DNA of 64,000 nt from contig NZ_SMTL01000002.1 of NCBI RefSeq assembly GCF_004358025.1, forward strand, positions 124,001 to 188,000, read 5' to 3'. The translations under genes and the position numbers were made by a program. Of this stretch, positions 1 to 6,651 are shown in pieces (within the stretch, counting starts at the first letter, position 1; each line of letters opens with the position of its first letter). The notes beneath the pieces were generated by a model that did no database searches, was not told the DNA's origin, and saw only the letters and a list, made by a program, of their open reading frames with translations. This DNA comes from Rhizobium deserti. GTDB taxonomy: Bacteria; Pseudomonadota; Alphaproteobacteria; Rhizobiales; Rhizobiaceae.

Positions 1-804
1 GGACGTTTCCTGATGCCTGGGGACCTCGAAGGTTCGCCGGCCCTGACCTTCGCGCCTTTGCCCGACGTTCCTGAAACGCGGGCGCCGAAGGGGTCGCTGA
101 GGGCGATGATGGAACGTCGTTACGACGCCTACAAGAACATTGTCGTCAAACCCTTTTTCCGCGAGCATTTCGCCAGGCTTGACCGGCAGATCGTGCTCAT
201 CGACGCGCTGCAGGCGATCAATCGCGGCCATGAGGCCGTGCAGGACCTGGAGCGCGCTTTGAGCGACGTGCTGGCCTGCTTCCGCCCCGGCCATAACAGC
301 TTCCTGTCCTCGCTGATCGGACGGAGAATCGACAAGGTGCTGGTTGCGGCAACCAAGGCCGATCATCTGCATCACGAAAGCCACGACCGGCTGGAAAGGC
401 TGACCGGGCGGCTGGTGGACCGTGCGGTCCAGCGCATCGGCATGGCCGGGGCCGGCATCGAGGTCATGGCGATCGCATCGGTCAGGGCGACGCGCGAGGC
501 AACCGTTAAGGAGGACGGCCATCTTCTGCCGGTGATCGTCGGCACGCCCATGGCTGGCGAGACCATCAATGGCGAAAGCTTCGACGGCAACCGCAAGACT
601 GGCATCTTCCCCGGCGATCTTCCGGAGGATCCCGAATCACTGTTCCGGCAGGTGGATGGCACAGAGCCGGTGCTGCCCGACATGAATGTCGTGCGATTCC
701 GCCCGCCGGCTCTGGAGGAAGCCGCTTCGGGCTTGAAGCTTTCGGTTCCGCACATCCGGCTCGATCGCGCCATGCAGTTCCTGTTCGGAGACCGCCTCGC
801 ATGA
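1..804 (+). CDS. YcjX family protein (DUF463), C-terminal part; 5' end outside window
   Basis: The reading frame is open from the first base, so this is the C-terminal 267 residues of a longer protein (the family is usually about 450-490 residues). The visible part, with segments such as DRQIVLIDALQAINRG and VLVAATKADHLHHE, fits the YcjX/DUF463 family of P-loop NTPase-like proteins; the TKAD motif would be the guanine-specificity (NKxD-like) element. The Walker A region is outside the window. The stop overlaps the start of the next gene (ATGA), so the pair is translationally coupled. YcjX and YcjF co-occur widely in proteobacteria, often with stress genes; their biochemical role is unknown. 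Confidence 0.85.
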   Translation, partial: GRFLMPGDLEGSPALTFAPLPDVPETRAPKGSLRAMMERRYDAYKNIVVKPFFREHFARLDRQIVLIDALQAINRGHEAVQDLERALSDVLACFRPGHNSFLSSLIGRRIDKVLVAATKADHLHHESHDRLERLTGRLVDRAVQRIGMAGAGIEVMAIASVRATREATVKEDGHLLPVIVGTPMAGETINGESFDGNRKTGIFPGDLPEDPESLFRQVDGTEPVLPDMNVVRFRPPALEEAASGLKLSVPHIRLDRAMQFLFGDRLA

Positions 805-1880
805 AGGAGACCGATCCAACCCTGCCGCCACGCCGCAGGCCCTCCGCCTTCATCCTGGATGAGGACCAGGCGTCCCGTAACGAGACAGTTCCCCAACCTC
901 ACCGCAGCCCGCGCAGTTTCGACGACGGGGTCATGTTGACACCCGACGACAAGGACCCGTTCAATGCACCTTCCGAGCTTGGTGTGGATCCCCTGCCCGT
1001 CGCCTTGCCGCGACCGCGCAGAAGGTTTTCCTTCTTGAACTTGGCCGCCGCTGCCTTTGGTACATTCCTATCTCTGGCCTTCGGCCTGTGGGCGGACCGG
1101 ATCGTGCGCGATCTTTTCAATCGGGCTGACTGGCTCGGTTACGCCGCCCTCACCGCGCTTGGTCTCGGCATTCTCGCTGTCGCCGTCATGGCAGGCCGGG
1201 AAATCTTCGGCCTGCTGCGGCTTTCAGCCGTGCAGACGCTGAAGGTTCAGGCGGAGGAGGCTTTGCAAAATCCGCGTCCGCTCGCGGCCCGCGCTTTGCT
1301 TGCGTCCCTGGCAAAGCTTCTTAGTCACCGCCCGGAAACAGCCAAGGGTCGTGCGGCATTGGACGCAACCAAGGACGAGATCATCGATGGACCGCAGCTT
1401 GTGGAACTGGTCGAGCGGGAACTGCTCGGGCCCCTTGACCGCAAAGCGCGCTCCCTGATCCTCAACGCTTCCAAGCGGGTCTCGATCGTCACCGCCGTCA
1501 GCCCGCGCGCCATCGTCGACCTTGCCTATGTGCTCTTCGAAGTGACGCGGCTGATCCGAGCCATGGCGGAGCTTTATGGCGGCCGACCTGGGACGATCGG
1601 CCTCATCCGGCTGATGCGCGACGTGGTCGCCCATCTCGCCGTGACAGGGTCAATTGCCGTCGGCGACAGCCTGGCGCAGCAGGTCCTCGGGCATGGTCTG
1701 GCGTCAAAACTGTCAAGCCGACTCGGCGAAGGCGTGATCAACGGGCTCCTGACCGCCCGAATCGGCATCGCCGCCATGGACCTCTGCCGTCCCCTGCCTT
1801 TCCGTGTCTTGCGGCGGCCGGGAATTGGCGATTTCATGGCCGATATTGCATCCGTTGGAGCGGCAAAAGACCGGGAATAG
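801..1880 (+). CDS. YcjF family membrane protein (TIGR01620/DUF697)
   Basis: A 359-residue inner-membrane protein. The N-terminal 70 residues are charged and proline-rich. Two hydrophobic segments follow at about residues 76-95 (LNLAAAAFGTFLSLAFG) and 107-130. The C-terminal half carries the DUF697-like region (ISVVTAVSPRAIVDLAYVLF-type sequence at about 232-255), ending in a glycine- and alanine-rich segment. It follows the YcjX gene with a 4-base ATGA overlap, which supports a shared complex or process. Function in the cell is not known; I assign the family from the paired context and from the C-terminal domain pattern. Confidence 0.83.
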   Translation: MKETDPTLPPRRRPSAFILDEDQASRNETVPQPHRSPRSFDDGVMLTPDDKDPFNAPSELGVDPLPVALPRPRRRFSFLNLAAAAFGTFLSLAFGLWADRIVRDLFNRADWLGYAALTALGLGILAVAVMAGREIFGLLRLSAVQTLKVQAEEALQNPRPLAARALLASLAKLLSHRPETAKGRAALDATKDEIIDGPQLVELVERELLGPLDRKARSLILNASKRVSIVTAVSPRAIVDLAYVLFEVTRLIRAMAELYGGRPGTIGLIRLMRDVVAHLAVTGSIAVGDSLAQQVLGHGLASKLSSRLGEGVINGLLTARIGIAAMDLCRPLPFRVLRRPGIGDFMADIASVGAAKDRE

Positions 1881-1981
1881 CCTTGCCGGCTCGCCGCGCA
1901 TAGACCGATTGATACCAGTCATTAACCATTCCGGGCTAAATTGGCAGACACGTTAAGTTCCTGCTTGCCAGAGGAAATTCC

Positions 1982-2536
1982 ATGTATTCGCGCATCTTTT
2001 CGCTTCTCGGCGGGTTCGCCGTCCTTACTGCTGCGGCAACTTCGGCCATGGCGCCGCAAGCCGAAGCTGCGCCCCGCGACAAGACGTTCTTCCAGTCCGT
2101 ATCGGGCGTCTGGAAGGGCCCTGGTGAAATCGTCGCCGGCAAGTACAAGGGCACCAAGTTCAGCTGCAACCTGACCGGCGCTCCGGCAGCCAGTGGCGAT
2201 ATCGGCATGAAGCTCGACGGCACCTGCCGCATCGGCGTCTTCCAGCAGCCCATGTCGGCCGTCATCACCCAGAGCGGCAGCGGCTATAGCGGCAAGTTCC
2301 TGGATGGTGCGCAGGGCAAGGGGCTCGACATCATCTCCGGTTCCGTCAACGGCGACAAGGTCGTCATGGGCATCAACCGCGCCCAGTTGAACGGCGCCAT
2401 GGTTGCAAGCCTGCGCGGCGACAACAAGATGAACATCACCATCTCGGTTAAGGTCGAGGATCAAATGGTCCCGGTTATCGGCCTGTCACTCGACCGGGAT
2501 CTCGATGCCATGACTGTCGGATCGATCAAGCAGTAA
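1982..2536 (+). CDS. conserved secreted protein of unknown function
   Basis: A 184-residue protein with a clear Sec signal peptide: a basic start (MYSR), a hydrophobic core over residues 6-24 and an AEA-A cleavage site near residue 30. The mature part is about 155 residues, glycine-rich and probably all-beta (alternating hydrophobic strands, repeated G-K-G and D-G elements). It has two cysteines (positions 60 and 76), which could form a disulfide in the periplasm. GAGGAAATTCC upstream of the ATG supports the start. It lies alone between ycjF and the convergent fol operon. I do not recognise a domain; similar small secreted proteins occur in other Rhizobiales. Confidence 0.7.
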   Translation: MYSRIFSLLGGFAVLTAAATSAMAPQAEAAPRDKTFFQSVSGVWKGPGEIVAGKYKGTKFSCNLTGAPAASGDIGMKLDGTCRIGVFQQPMSAVITQSGSGYSGKFLDGAQGKGLDIISGSVNGDKVVMGINRAQLNGAMVASLRGDNKMNITISVKVEDQMVPVIGLSLDRDLDAMTVGSIKQ

Positions 2537-2553
2537 GCGGATGCAGCGGAGCC

Positions 2554-3075
2554 TCAGGCTCCGCGCCACCAGTTGGTGTTCTCCCGCGCAACCGTAATTC
2601 CAGCGGTATCGACCGTTTCGACCCATTCGCGGACCGTCTTTCCTCGCACTTCGTGTTCCGGTGCTATCTCGGACAGCGGCAGGATAACGAAAGCCCGTTC
2701 CGTCATGCGCGGATGCGGCAGCTCCAACTTTTCCGTCTTTTGCTTCAGGTCGCCATAAGTCAGGACGTCGATATCGATGGTTCGCGGTCCCCAGCGCTCA
2801 AGCCGCACCCGCTTCATGGAAAGTTCGATGGAAAGACAGACGTCGAGAAGTGTGTCCGGCTCCAACGACGTTTCCACAAGCGCACAGCAATTGAAGAAGT
2901 CGGCTTGGTCGGTTTTGCCCCAGGGCGGCGTCGAATAAAGCCGCGAAACGGCCATCACCGCACAATCGGCCCGAAGATCGATTTCCCTCAGAGCATTCGC
3001 CATCGCCGCCGGCGGATCGCCGAGATTGCCGCCGAGCCCCAGTGACGCAATGCTGGACGGGCGATCAGGCGACAT
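2554..3075 (-). CDS. folK: 2-amino-4-hydroxy-6-hydroxymethyldihydropteridine pyrophosphokinase (HPPK)
   Basis: Catalyses pyrophosphate transfer from ATP to 6-hydroxymethyl-dihydropterin, the step before dihydropteroate synthase in folate synthesis. The 173-residue protein has the GLGGNLGDP substrate loop near residue 13, RLYSTPPWG near 45, the signature RWGPRTIDIDVL near 94-105 with its two metal-binding aspartates, and LPHPRMTERAFVILPL at 120-135. The chosen ATG lies inside the end of folB (about 10 bases of overlap); another ATG 7 codons upstream is possible but would add a non-homologous tail. It is the last gene of folP-folB-folK. Confidence 0.95.
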   Translation of the reverse strand: MSPDRPSSIASLGLGGNLGDPPAAMANALREIDLRADCAVMAVSRLYSTPPWGKTDQADFFNCCALVETSLEPDTLLDVCLSIELSMKRVRLERWGPRTIDIDVLTYGDLKQKTEKLELPHPRMTERAFVILPLSEIAPEHEVRGKTVREWVETVDTAGITVARENTNWWRGA

Positions 3076-3427
3076 GCTCAACGCGCACCTCCGCATAATC
3101 CAGAATGCCTGGAATAGGCACGCTCGGCTTGCGCACGGTGATATCGGCGCGGCGGATCTGCGGCGACCAGTCGCAAAGCGCTTTCGCGATATCCTTGGCC
3201 AGGGTCTCGATCAGGTTGCGCCGGCTGCCGGTGACGATCTTTTCGACCAGTTCATAGGCGAGACCGTAATGGACGGTGCTTGCGACATCGTCGCTTTCGA
3301 GCGCCTCGTCGGCATCCACCTCGAGCACCACATCGATGAAAAATCGCTGCCCCAGCGACGCCTCCTGCTCGAAAGCCCCGTGTTTGGCGTAGAAGGCGCA
3401 ATTCTTCAACGTAATCGTATAGGTCAT
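3065..3427 (-). CDS. folB: dihydroneopterin aldolase
   Basis: Converts 7,8-dihydroneopterin to 6-hydroxymethyl-dihydropterin and glycolaldehyde in folate synthesis. At 120 residues it has the normal family length. Family elements are visible: YAKHGAFEQE near residues 13-22 (catalytic Glu), TVHYGLAYELV at about 51-61, NLIETLAKDIA at about 71-81, and VRKPSVPIPG at about 98-107, which carries the catalytic Lys. The start codon directly follows the TGA of folP with no gap, and the 3' end overlaps folK, so the three genes form a tightly coupled operon. Confidence 0.95.
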   Translation of the reverse strand: MTYTITLKNCAFYAKHGAFEQEASLGQRFFIDVVLEVDADEALESDDVASTVHYGLAYELVEKIVTGSRRNLIETLAKDIAKALCDWSPQIRRADITVRKPSVPIPGILDYAEVRVEHVA

Positions 3428-4330
3428 TCAGCCATTCTCGCTGTTCTCCTGCGCCGCGCCAGTGGCAAGCACGGCATCCGCCATCGCCAAAGCGTCACGG
3501 TTGGCAGCCACGTCATGAACGCGGAATATCGCTGCTCCGGCCATCCTCAGAATGGCTGTCGTGGCGGCGGTCCCCACATCGCGCTCCGTCGCCTTGTCGC
3601 GGCCGGTGACCGCGCCGATGAAACGCTTGCGCGACGTGCCGGCCAGCAGCGGAAAGCCCAGCCTGTGCAGTTCCGCGAAGCGGGCGATCAGCTCGAGGTC
3701 GTCGTCGCGGTTGTTGGCAAATCCGAAGCCCGGATCGAGAACGATCTGTGCCTCGGAAAGGCCGGCCAGCCGGGCGATTTCGAGGGATCGGTGGAGAAAG
3801 TGCTCCTGATCCTCAACCAGATCGGCGCGTTTGTCAGTGCGGTCACGGCCGGTATGCATGATGCAGACGCCCGCCCCGGTGTCCGCGGCCACATTCGCGA
3901 TATCCGGCTCCCGCTGCAGCCCGTGCACATCGTTGATGATATGCGCACCCGCCGCCATGGCCAGGCGGGCCGTGTCGGCACGATAGGTGTCGATCGATAT
4001 CAGCGCGTCCGTTTCCGATGACAGCCGCTCGATCACCGGCAGAACGCGATCCTGCTCTTCCGCAGCCGTGACGGCGACAGCGCCCGGTCGGGTCGATTCG
4101 CCTCCGACATCGATGATCGTCGCGCCCTGCTCTATGCAAGCCATCGCATGAAGAAAAGCGGCCTCCATATCGGCATGCAGCCCGCCGTCGGAAAAGGAAT
4201 CCGGGGTGACGTTGACGATCGCCATCAGATGCCCCTCGGCGCCCAGATCGAGGCTTCGCCCGCGGGCCAGTTGCCAGGTCCTGTTGCGCGGCGATGTCAC
4301 CGGCCGACCATCTTTCCAAAGGTAACGCAA
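3428..4330 (-). CDS. folP: dihydropteroate synthase
   Basis: Condenses hydroxymethyl-dihydropterin pyrophosphate with p-aminobenzoate; it is the sulfonamide target. The 300-residue TIM barrel shows IVNVTPDSFSDGG at 38-50, GGESTRPGA at 76-84, the SIDTY strand at 112-116, INDVHG at 132-137, LDPGFGFAN at 198-206, GTSRKRFIG at 231-239 and FRVHDV at 269-274. The p-aminobenzoate loop reads IMHTGRD rather than the more common MHMQG, a variation within the family. It is the first gene of folP-folB-folK and diverges from the DUF922 gene, so its promoter lies in the short gap after 4330. Confidence 0.95.
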   Translation of the reverse strand: MRYLWKDGRPVTSPRNRTWQLARGRSLDLGAEGHLMAIVNVTPDSFSDGGLHADMEAAFLHAMACIEQGATIIDVGGESTRPGAVAVTAAEEQDRVLPVIERLSSETDALISIDTYRADTARLAMAAGAHIINDVHGLQREPDIANVAADTGAGVCIMHTGRDRTDKRADLVEDQEHFLHRSLEIARLAGLSEAQIVLDPGFGFANNRDDDLELIARFAELHRLGFPLLAGTSRKRFIGAVTGRDKATERDVGTAATTAILRMAGAAIFRVHDVAANRDALAMADAVLATGAAQENSENG

Positions 4331-4406
4331 AATTTGACGCCTTCGTGTTGCGCTTCGCCAGCCTATGCCCCAAGCTCATGCTAAGTTCAACGTCGCAGGC
4401 CATAGA

Positions 4407-5027
4407 ATGTTTTCAAGACGCGGGGTCCAACGGCTTTTCGGCGCCGTCCTTCTCCTCTGCGTGGTTCCGGCAACGGCCTCAGCCGAGCCAGTCATCACCA
4501 AGACCTATTCCTATTTTCGCATTGGCGGGCGGACCGCCGAAGATCTCGATCGGGAACTGGAAAAGCGTGGCCCGGTGACACGCAATACCGGCCATCGTCA
4601 CCCCGGGGCGACGGAAATCAAGTTCGGCGGCGAAGTCACCTACATGGATCGCGGCGGTCGTTGTTCGGTTGGCGGCGCCCGCGTCACACTGCGAACCCGC
4701 ATCATCCTGCCGCGCTGGAGCAATCGCAACCGGACCACGGCGGATCTTGCCTTTATTTGGGACACGCTGTCGGCCGACATCAAGCGGCACGAGGAAAGGC
4801 ATGCGGAAATTGCACGCACCCATGCCCGCCAGCTGGAACGGGAACTCCTCGATCTGCCGTCCGATGGCAGCTGCGATGCGCTGGAAAAGCAGGTGGCGGA
4901 CACGACGCGCGAGCTTCTCCAGGTACATGATCGGCAACAGCTGCGGTTCGATCAGGTGGAAGCCGCCAATTTCGATTCCCGAATGATGCGTCTGCTTCGA
5001 TACCATCTGGAACAGAAGAAAAACTAG
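4407..5027 (+). CDS. secreted DUF922 family protein, putative zinc metalloprotease
   Basis: A 206-residue exported protein. From the ATG at 4407 it has a standard signal peptide (RR near the start, hydrophobic LFGAVLLLCVVPATASA, cleavage after ASA near residue 26). The central motif HEERHAEIA at 128-136 is an HExxH zinc-binding signature, and His139 or a later residue could be the third ligand; this matches DUF922, described as predicted secreted Zn-dependent proteases. An in-frame ATG at 4365 would add 14 residues before the signal and lies 35 bases from folP; I prefer the later start. Substrate is unknown. Confidence 0.75.
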   Translation: MFSRRGVQRLFGAVLLLCVVPATASAEPVITKTYSYFRIGGRTAEDLDRELEKRGPVTRNTGHRHPGATEIKFGGEVTYMDRGGRCSVGGARVTLRTRIILPRWSNRNRTTADLAFIWDTLSADIKRHEERHAEIARTHARQLERELLDLPSDGSCDALEKQVADTTRELLQVHDRQQLRFDQVEAANFDSRMMRLLRYHLEQKKN

Positions 5028-5234
5028 CGTCCGGCACCCTCGAGGCTTTCGCGGAGCTTGCGACATTCCCCGTCAATCACGGGTGATTTATCACGATAGC
5101 CTAATATAGCGGTATCACGTATAAGTTGGGTCACAGCCTGATTGGTGGCACTTCTGAAGTGCAACCAGCGCAGGCAAATTATTTCCGGCGCTGTTGCGAC
5201 CGTTGCGCACTCCTGAACCAGAATGCTTCGTGAG

Positions 5235-5357
5235 TTCCGTTCGAGTTCTTGTTTCTCCTGGCGCGTCTTAAGCCGCAGGTGGTCCTCCCCCACCTGCAGG
5301 TGATGCGCCCGCCTCGCCTCGCTGTTCGCTTATGCGCAGCGAGGCTTTTTTCTTTTG
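5235..5357 (+). ncRNA. candidate trans-acting small RNA with C-rich hairpin loop and intrinsic terminator
   Basis: The 334-base gap between the DUF922 gene and the ferredoxin gene has no convincing ORF but ends in two strong plus-strand hairpins. The first pairs GCAGGTGG (5275-5282) with CCACCTGC (5290-5297) and exposes a TCCTCCC loop that can pair with Shine-Dalgarno sequences; a TTTCTCCT stretch lies upstream at 5252-5259. The second is a terminator (separate entry). Rhizobial trans-acting sRNAs often have this form: CU-rich anti-Shine-Dalgarno loops followed by a terminator. The 5' end is a guess, and I see no clear promoter. The alternative is a structured 3' UTR of the DUF922 mRNA. Confidence 0.5.
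5316..5356 (+). terminator. Rho-independent terminator of the candidate sRNA
   Basis: GCCTCGCTG (5316-5324) pairs with CAGCGAGGC (5337-5345), a 9-bp stem with a 12-base loop, followed at once by TTTTTTCTTTT. Only the plus strand has a T tract, so it does not serve the minus-strand ferredoxin gene that ends just beyond it. Confidence 0.85.
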
Positions 5358-5361
5358 TCGC

Positions 5362-5682
5362 CTATGCCTGACGCTCGGGCACGTTGACCACCAGACCATC
5401 GAGGTCCGGCTTCATCTTGATCTGACAGGACAGCCGCGAGCTCGGCTTCACCTCAAAGGCAAAGTCGAGCATATCCTCTTCCATCGGCGCCGGCGGACCA
5501 ACCATCTCCGTCCACGCCTCATCGACATAGACATGACAGGTGGCGCAGGCACAGGCACCGCCACATTCGGCGTCGATCCCCGGAACGGAATTGCGCACTG
5601 CATTTTCCATGACAGTCGAACCAGGTTGCGCATCGATCTCGAAGCGTGTTCCATCGAAGGCAACGATCGTCAGTTTCGTCAT
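5362..5682 (-). CDS. [2Fe-2S] ferredoxin
   Basis: A 106-residue adrenodoxin/FdVI-type ferredoxin, a small cytosolic electron carrier. Cluster ligands follow the class pattern: Cys40, Cys46, Cys49 (C-x5-C-x2-C in [11 protein letters not shown]) and Cys86 in SRLSCQI. The acidic stretch PMEEDMLDF near 66-73 is the usual partner-binding surface. The ATG at 5682 gives the normal length; a longer frame upstream would add an unrelated 46-residue tail that overlaps the HPt gene. It lies downstream of the HPt gene on the same strand with about 128 bases between them. Redox partner is not evident here. Confidence 0.9.
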   Translation of the reverse strand: MTKLTIVAFDGTRFEIDAQPGSTVMENAVRNSVPGIDAECGGACACATCHVYVDEAWTEMVGPPAPMEEDMLDFAFEVKPSSRLSCQIKMKPDLDGLVVNVPERQA

Positions 5683-5810
5683 GATAGAGAATTCCGGTTT
5701 TGGAGGTGGGCGCTGCTTGAGCGCGGTGTCTTCCGACAAAACACCAATCCAGTCAACATCGATGGACGACGCGGCTTGTCCGACGACGCCCGCCCCACCA
5801 CCTCGTTTCG

Positions 5811-6182
5811 TCAGCGGCAAAGCTTGAGAATAAAATTCTCGGCTTCGACCACTGCGGCGGCGACGGAAGCTTGTAAGCCCGCATCATCGGCTTTGCCTTC
5901 GAGCCGTTCTGCTGCTGCAGATACCTTGAAGGCGCCGACCGAACTGGCGGCTCCCTTGAGCCGATGCGCGACGGCGGCGACAGCGGCGGGATCTGCGCCG
6001 CCTATATCGCTCAGGGCCTTGCGCGCCTGGCGAGCGAACATCTGAAGCACTTCGCTTTCGAGGTTCTTGTCCCCCATTGTCTGGTTGGCCAGGTGTACCA
6101 AATCGACCGGCCGACACTGAGAAGGACAGGCGCCGCCAAGATTGTTTGGAGCGTCGAAAGCGTAACTGACCGCTGGCATCAA
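5811..6182 (-). CDS. stand-alone HPt (histidine phosphotransfer) domain protein
   Basis: A 123-residue protein whose residues 25-123 form an Hpt four-helix bundle. The phosphoacceptor is His73 in [14 protein letters not shown], the canonical H-x-[LM]-K-G-[AS] context. There is no receiver or kinase domain, so it would shuttle phosphate between a hybrid histidine kinase and a response regulator encoded elsewhere. No kinase or regulator gene is adjacent. It is not obviously ChpT, which lacks this compact Hpt pattern. The start at 6182 could also be the second Met. Confidence 0.85.
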   Translation of the reverse strand: MMPAVSYAFDAPNNLGGACPSQCRPVDLVHLANQTMGDKNLESEVLQMFARQARKALSDIGGADPAAVAAVAHRLKGAASSVGAFKVSAAAERLEGKADDAGLQASVAAAVVEAENFILKLCR

Positions 6183-6651
6183 CCGATAATCCTTGTTTTG
6201 ATCTGGTATTGTCCCGAATTATGCGGGAAGGACGCCCCTATCCCGTTAAATTCCGGCACAAAAGCGGCGCAATTCTCGGAGCATGGTTAATTTCCGCTAA
6301 GCTCTCGTAAAATCAGCGCTTTCGCCTGCGGACATGGTTTAAATCTTGTTAACAAGCATCGCAGGCTGTGTGACGCGCTGGGCCTTCTAATTGTGCCGAA
6401 GGCGTGGATGTGCCACTACAATACGGTTAGGATGGCGGGGCTTAACGGCTCCATGCCATGGACGGAAGATTGGTAAGCATTCATTATCATCCGTTTGAAA
6501 GAACGGCCGTCCGGATTAAGAATGAATAGAAGCCTCCGGCTTTCATGACGGAAGTCTGGGCTTCGGCAGGCAGTAAGCCGTGTCTTTGATCTGCAATGGC
6601 AGGCGTCGAACACGGACATTGCCCGGCGTGTATGTAACGAGGCGTAACCGC
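6183..6651. other. intergenic region between HPt gene and gpr-like gene (469 bp)
   Basis: This gap separates the divergent HPt and GPR-like genes and should hold both promoters. It is less GC-rich than the flanking genes and contains several TTAA-type half sites (near 6287, 6340 and 6349). No ORF with a credible ribosome binding site is present, and I see no strong terminator or RNA fold. The GPR start at 6652 has ACGAGG about 10 bases upstream. Confidence 0.5.
6338..6353. promoter_or_regulatory. near-consensus CtrA-type site TTTA-N7-TTAAC
   Basis: The half sites TTTA (6338-6341) and TTAAC (6349-6353) are separated by 7 bases, one mismatch from the alphaproteobacterial CtrA consensus TTAA-N7-TTAA(C). 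It lies between the HPt gene and the GPR-like gene. Single-mismatch sites are common by chance, so this is only a candidate. Confidence 0.25.

Noticed and set aside
5140..5170. Sigma-54 promoter (TGGCAC ... TTGC) upstream of the candidate sRNA
   Set aside because: TGGCAC is present at about 5146, but the GC element lies two bases too far away.
5024..5293. 89-codon minus-strand ORF between the DUF922 and ferredoxin genes
   Set aside because: No Shine-Dalgarno site or family pattern, and it runs through the hairpins of the candidate sRNA.
6416..6619. 67-codon minus-strand ORF upstream of the GPR-like gene
   Set aside because: No ribosome binding site; lies in the promoter region of a large gene.
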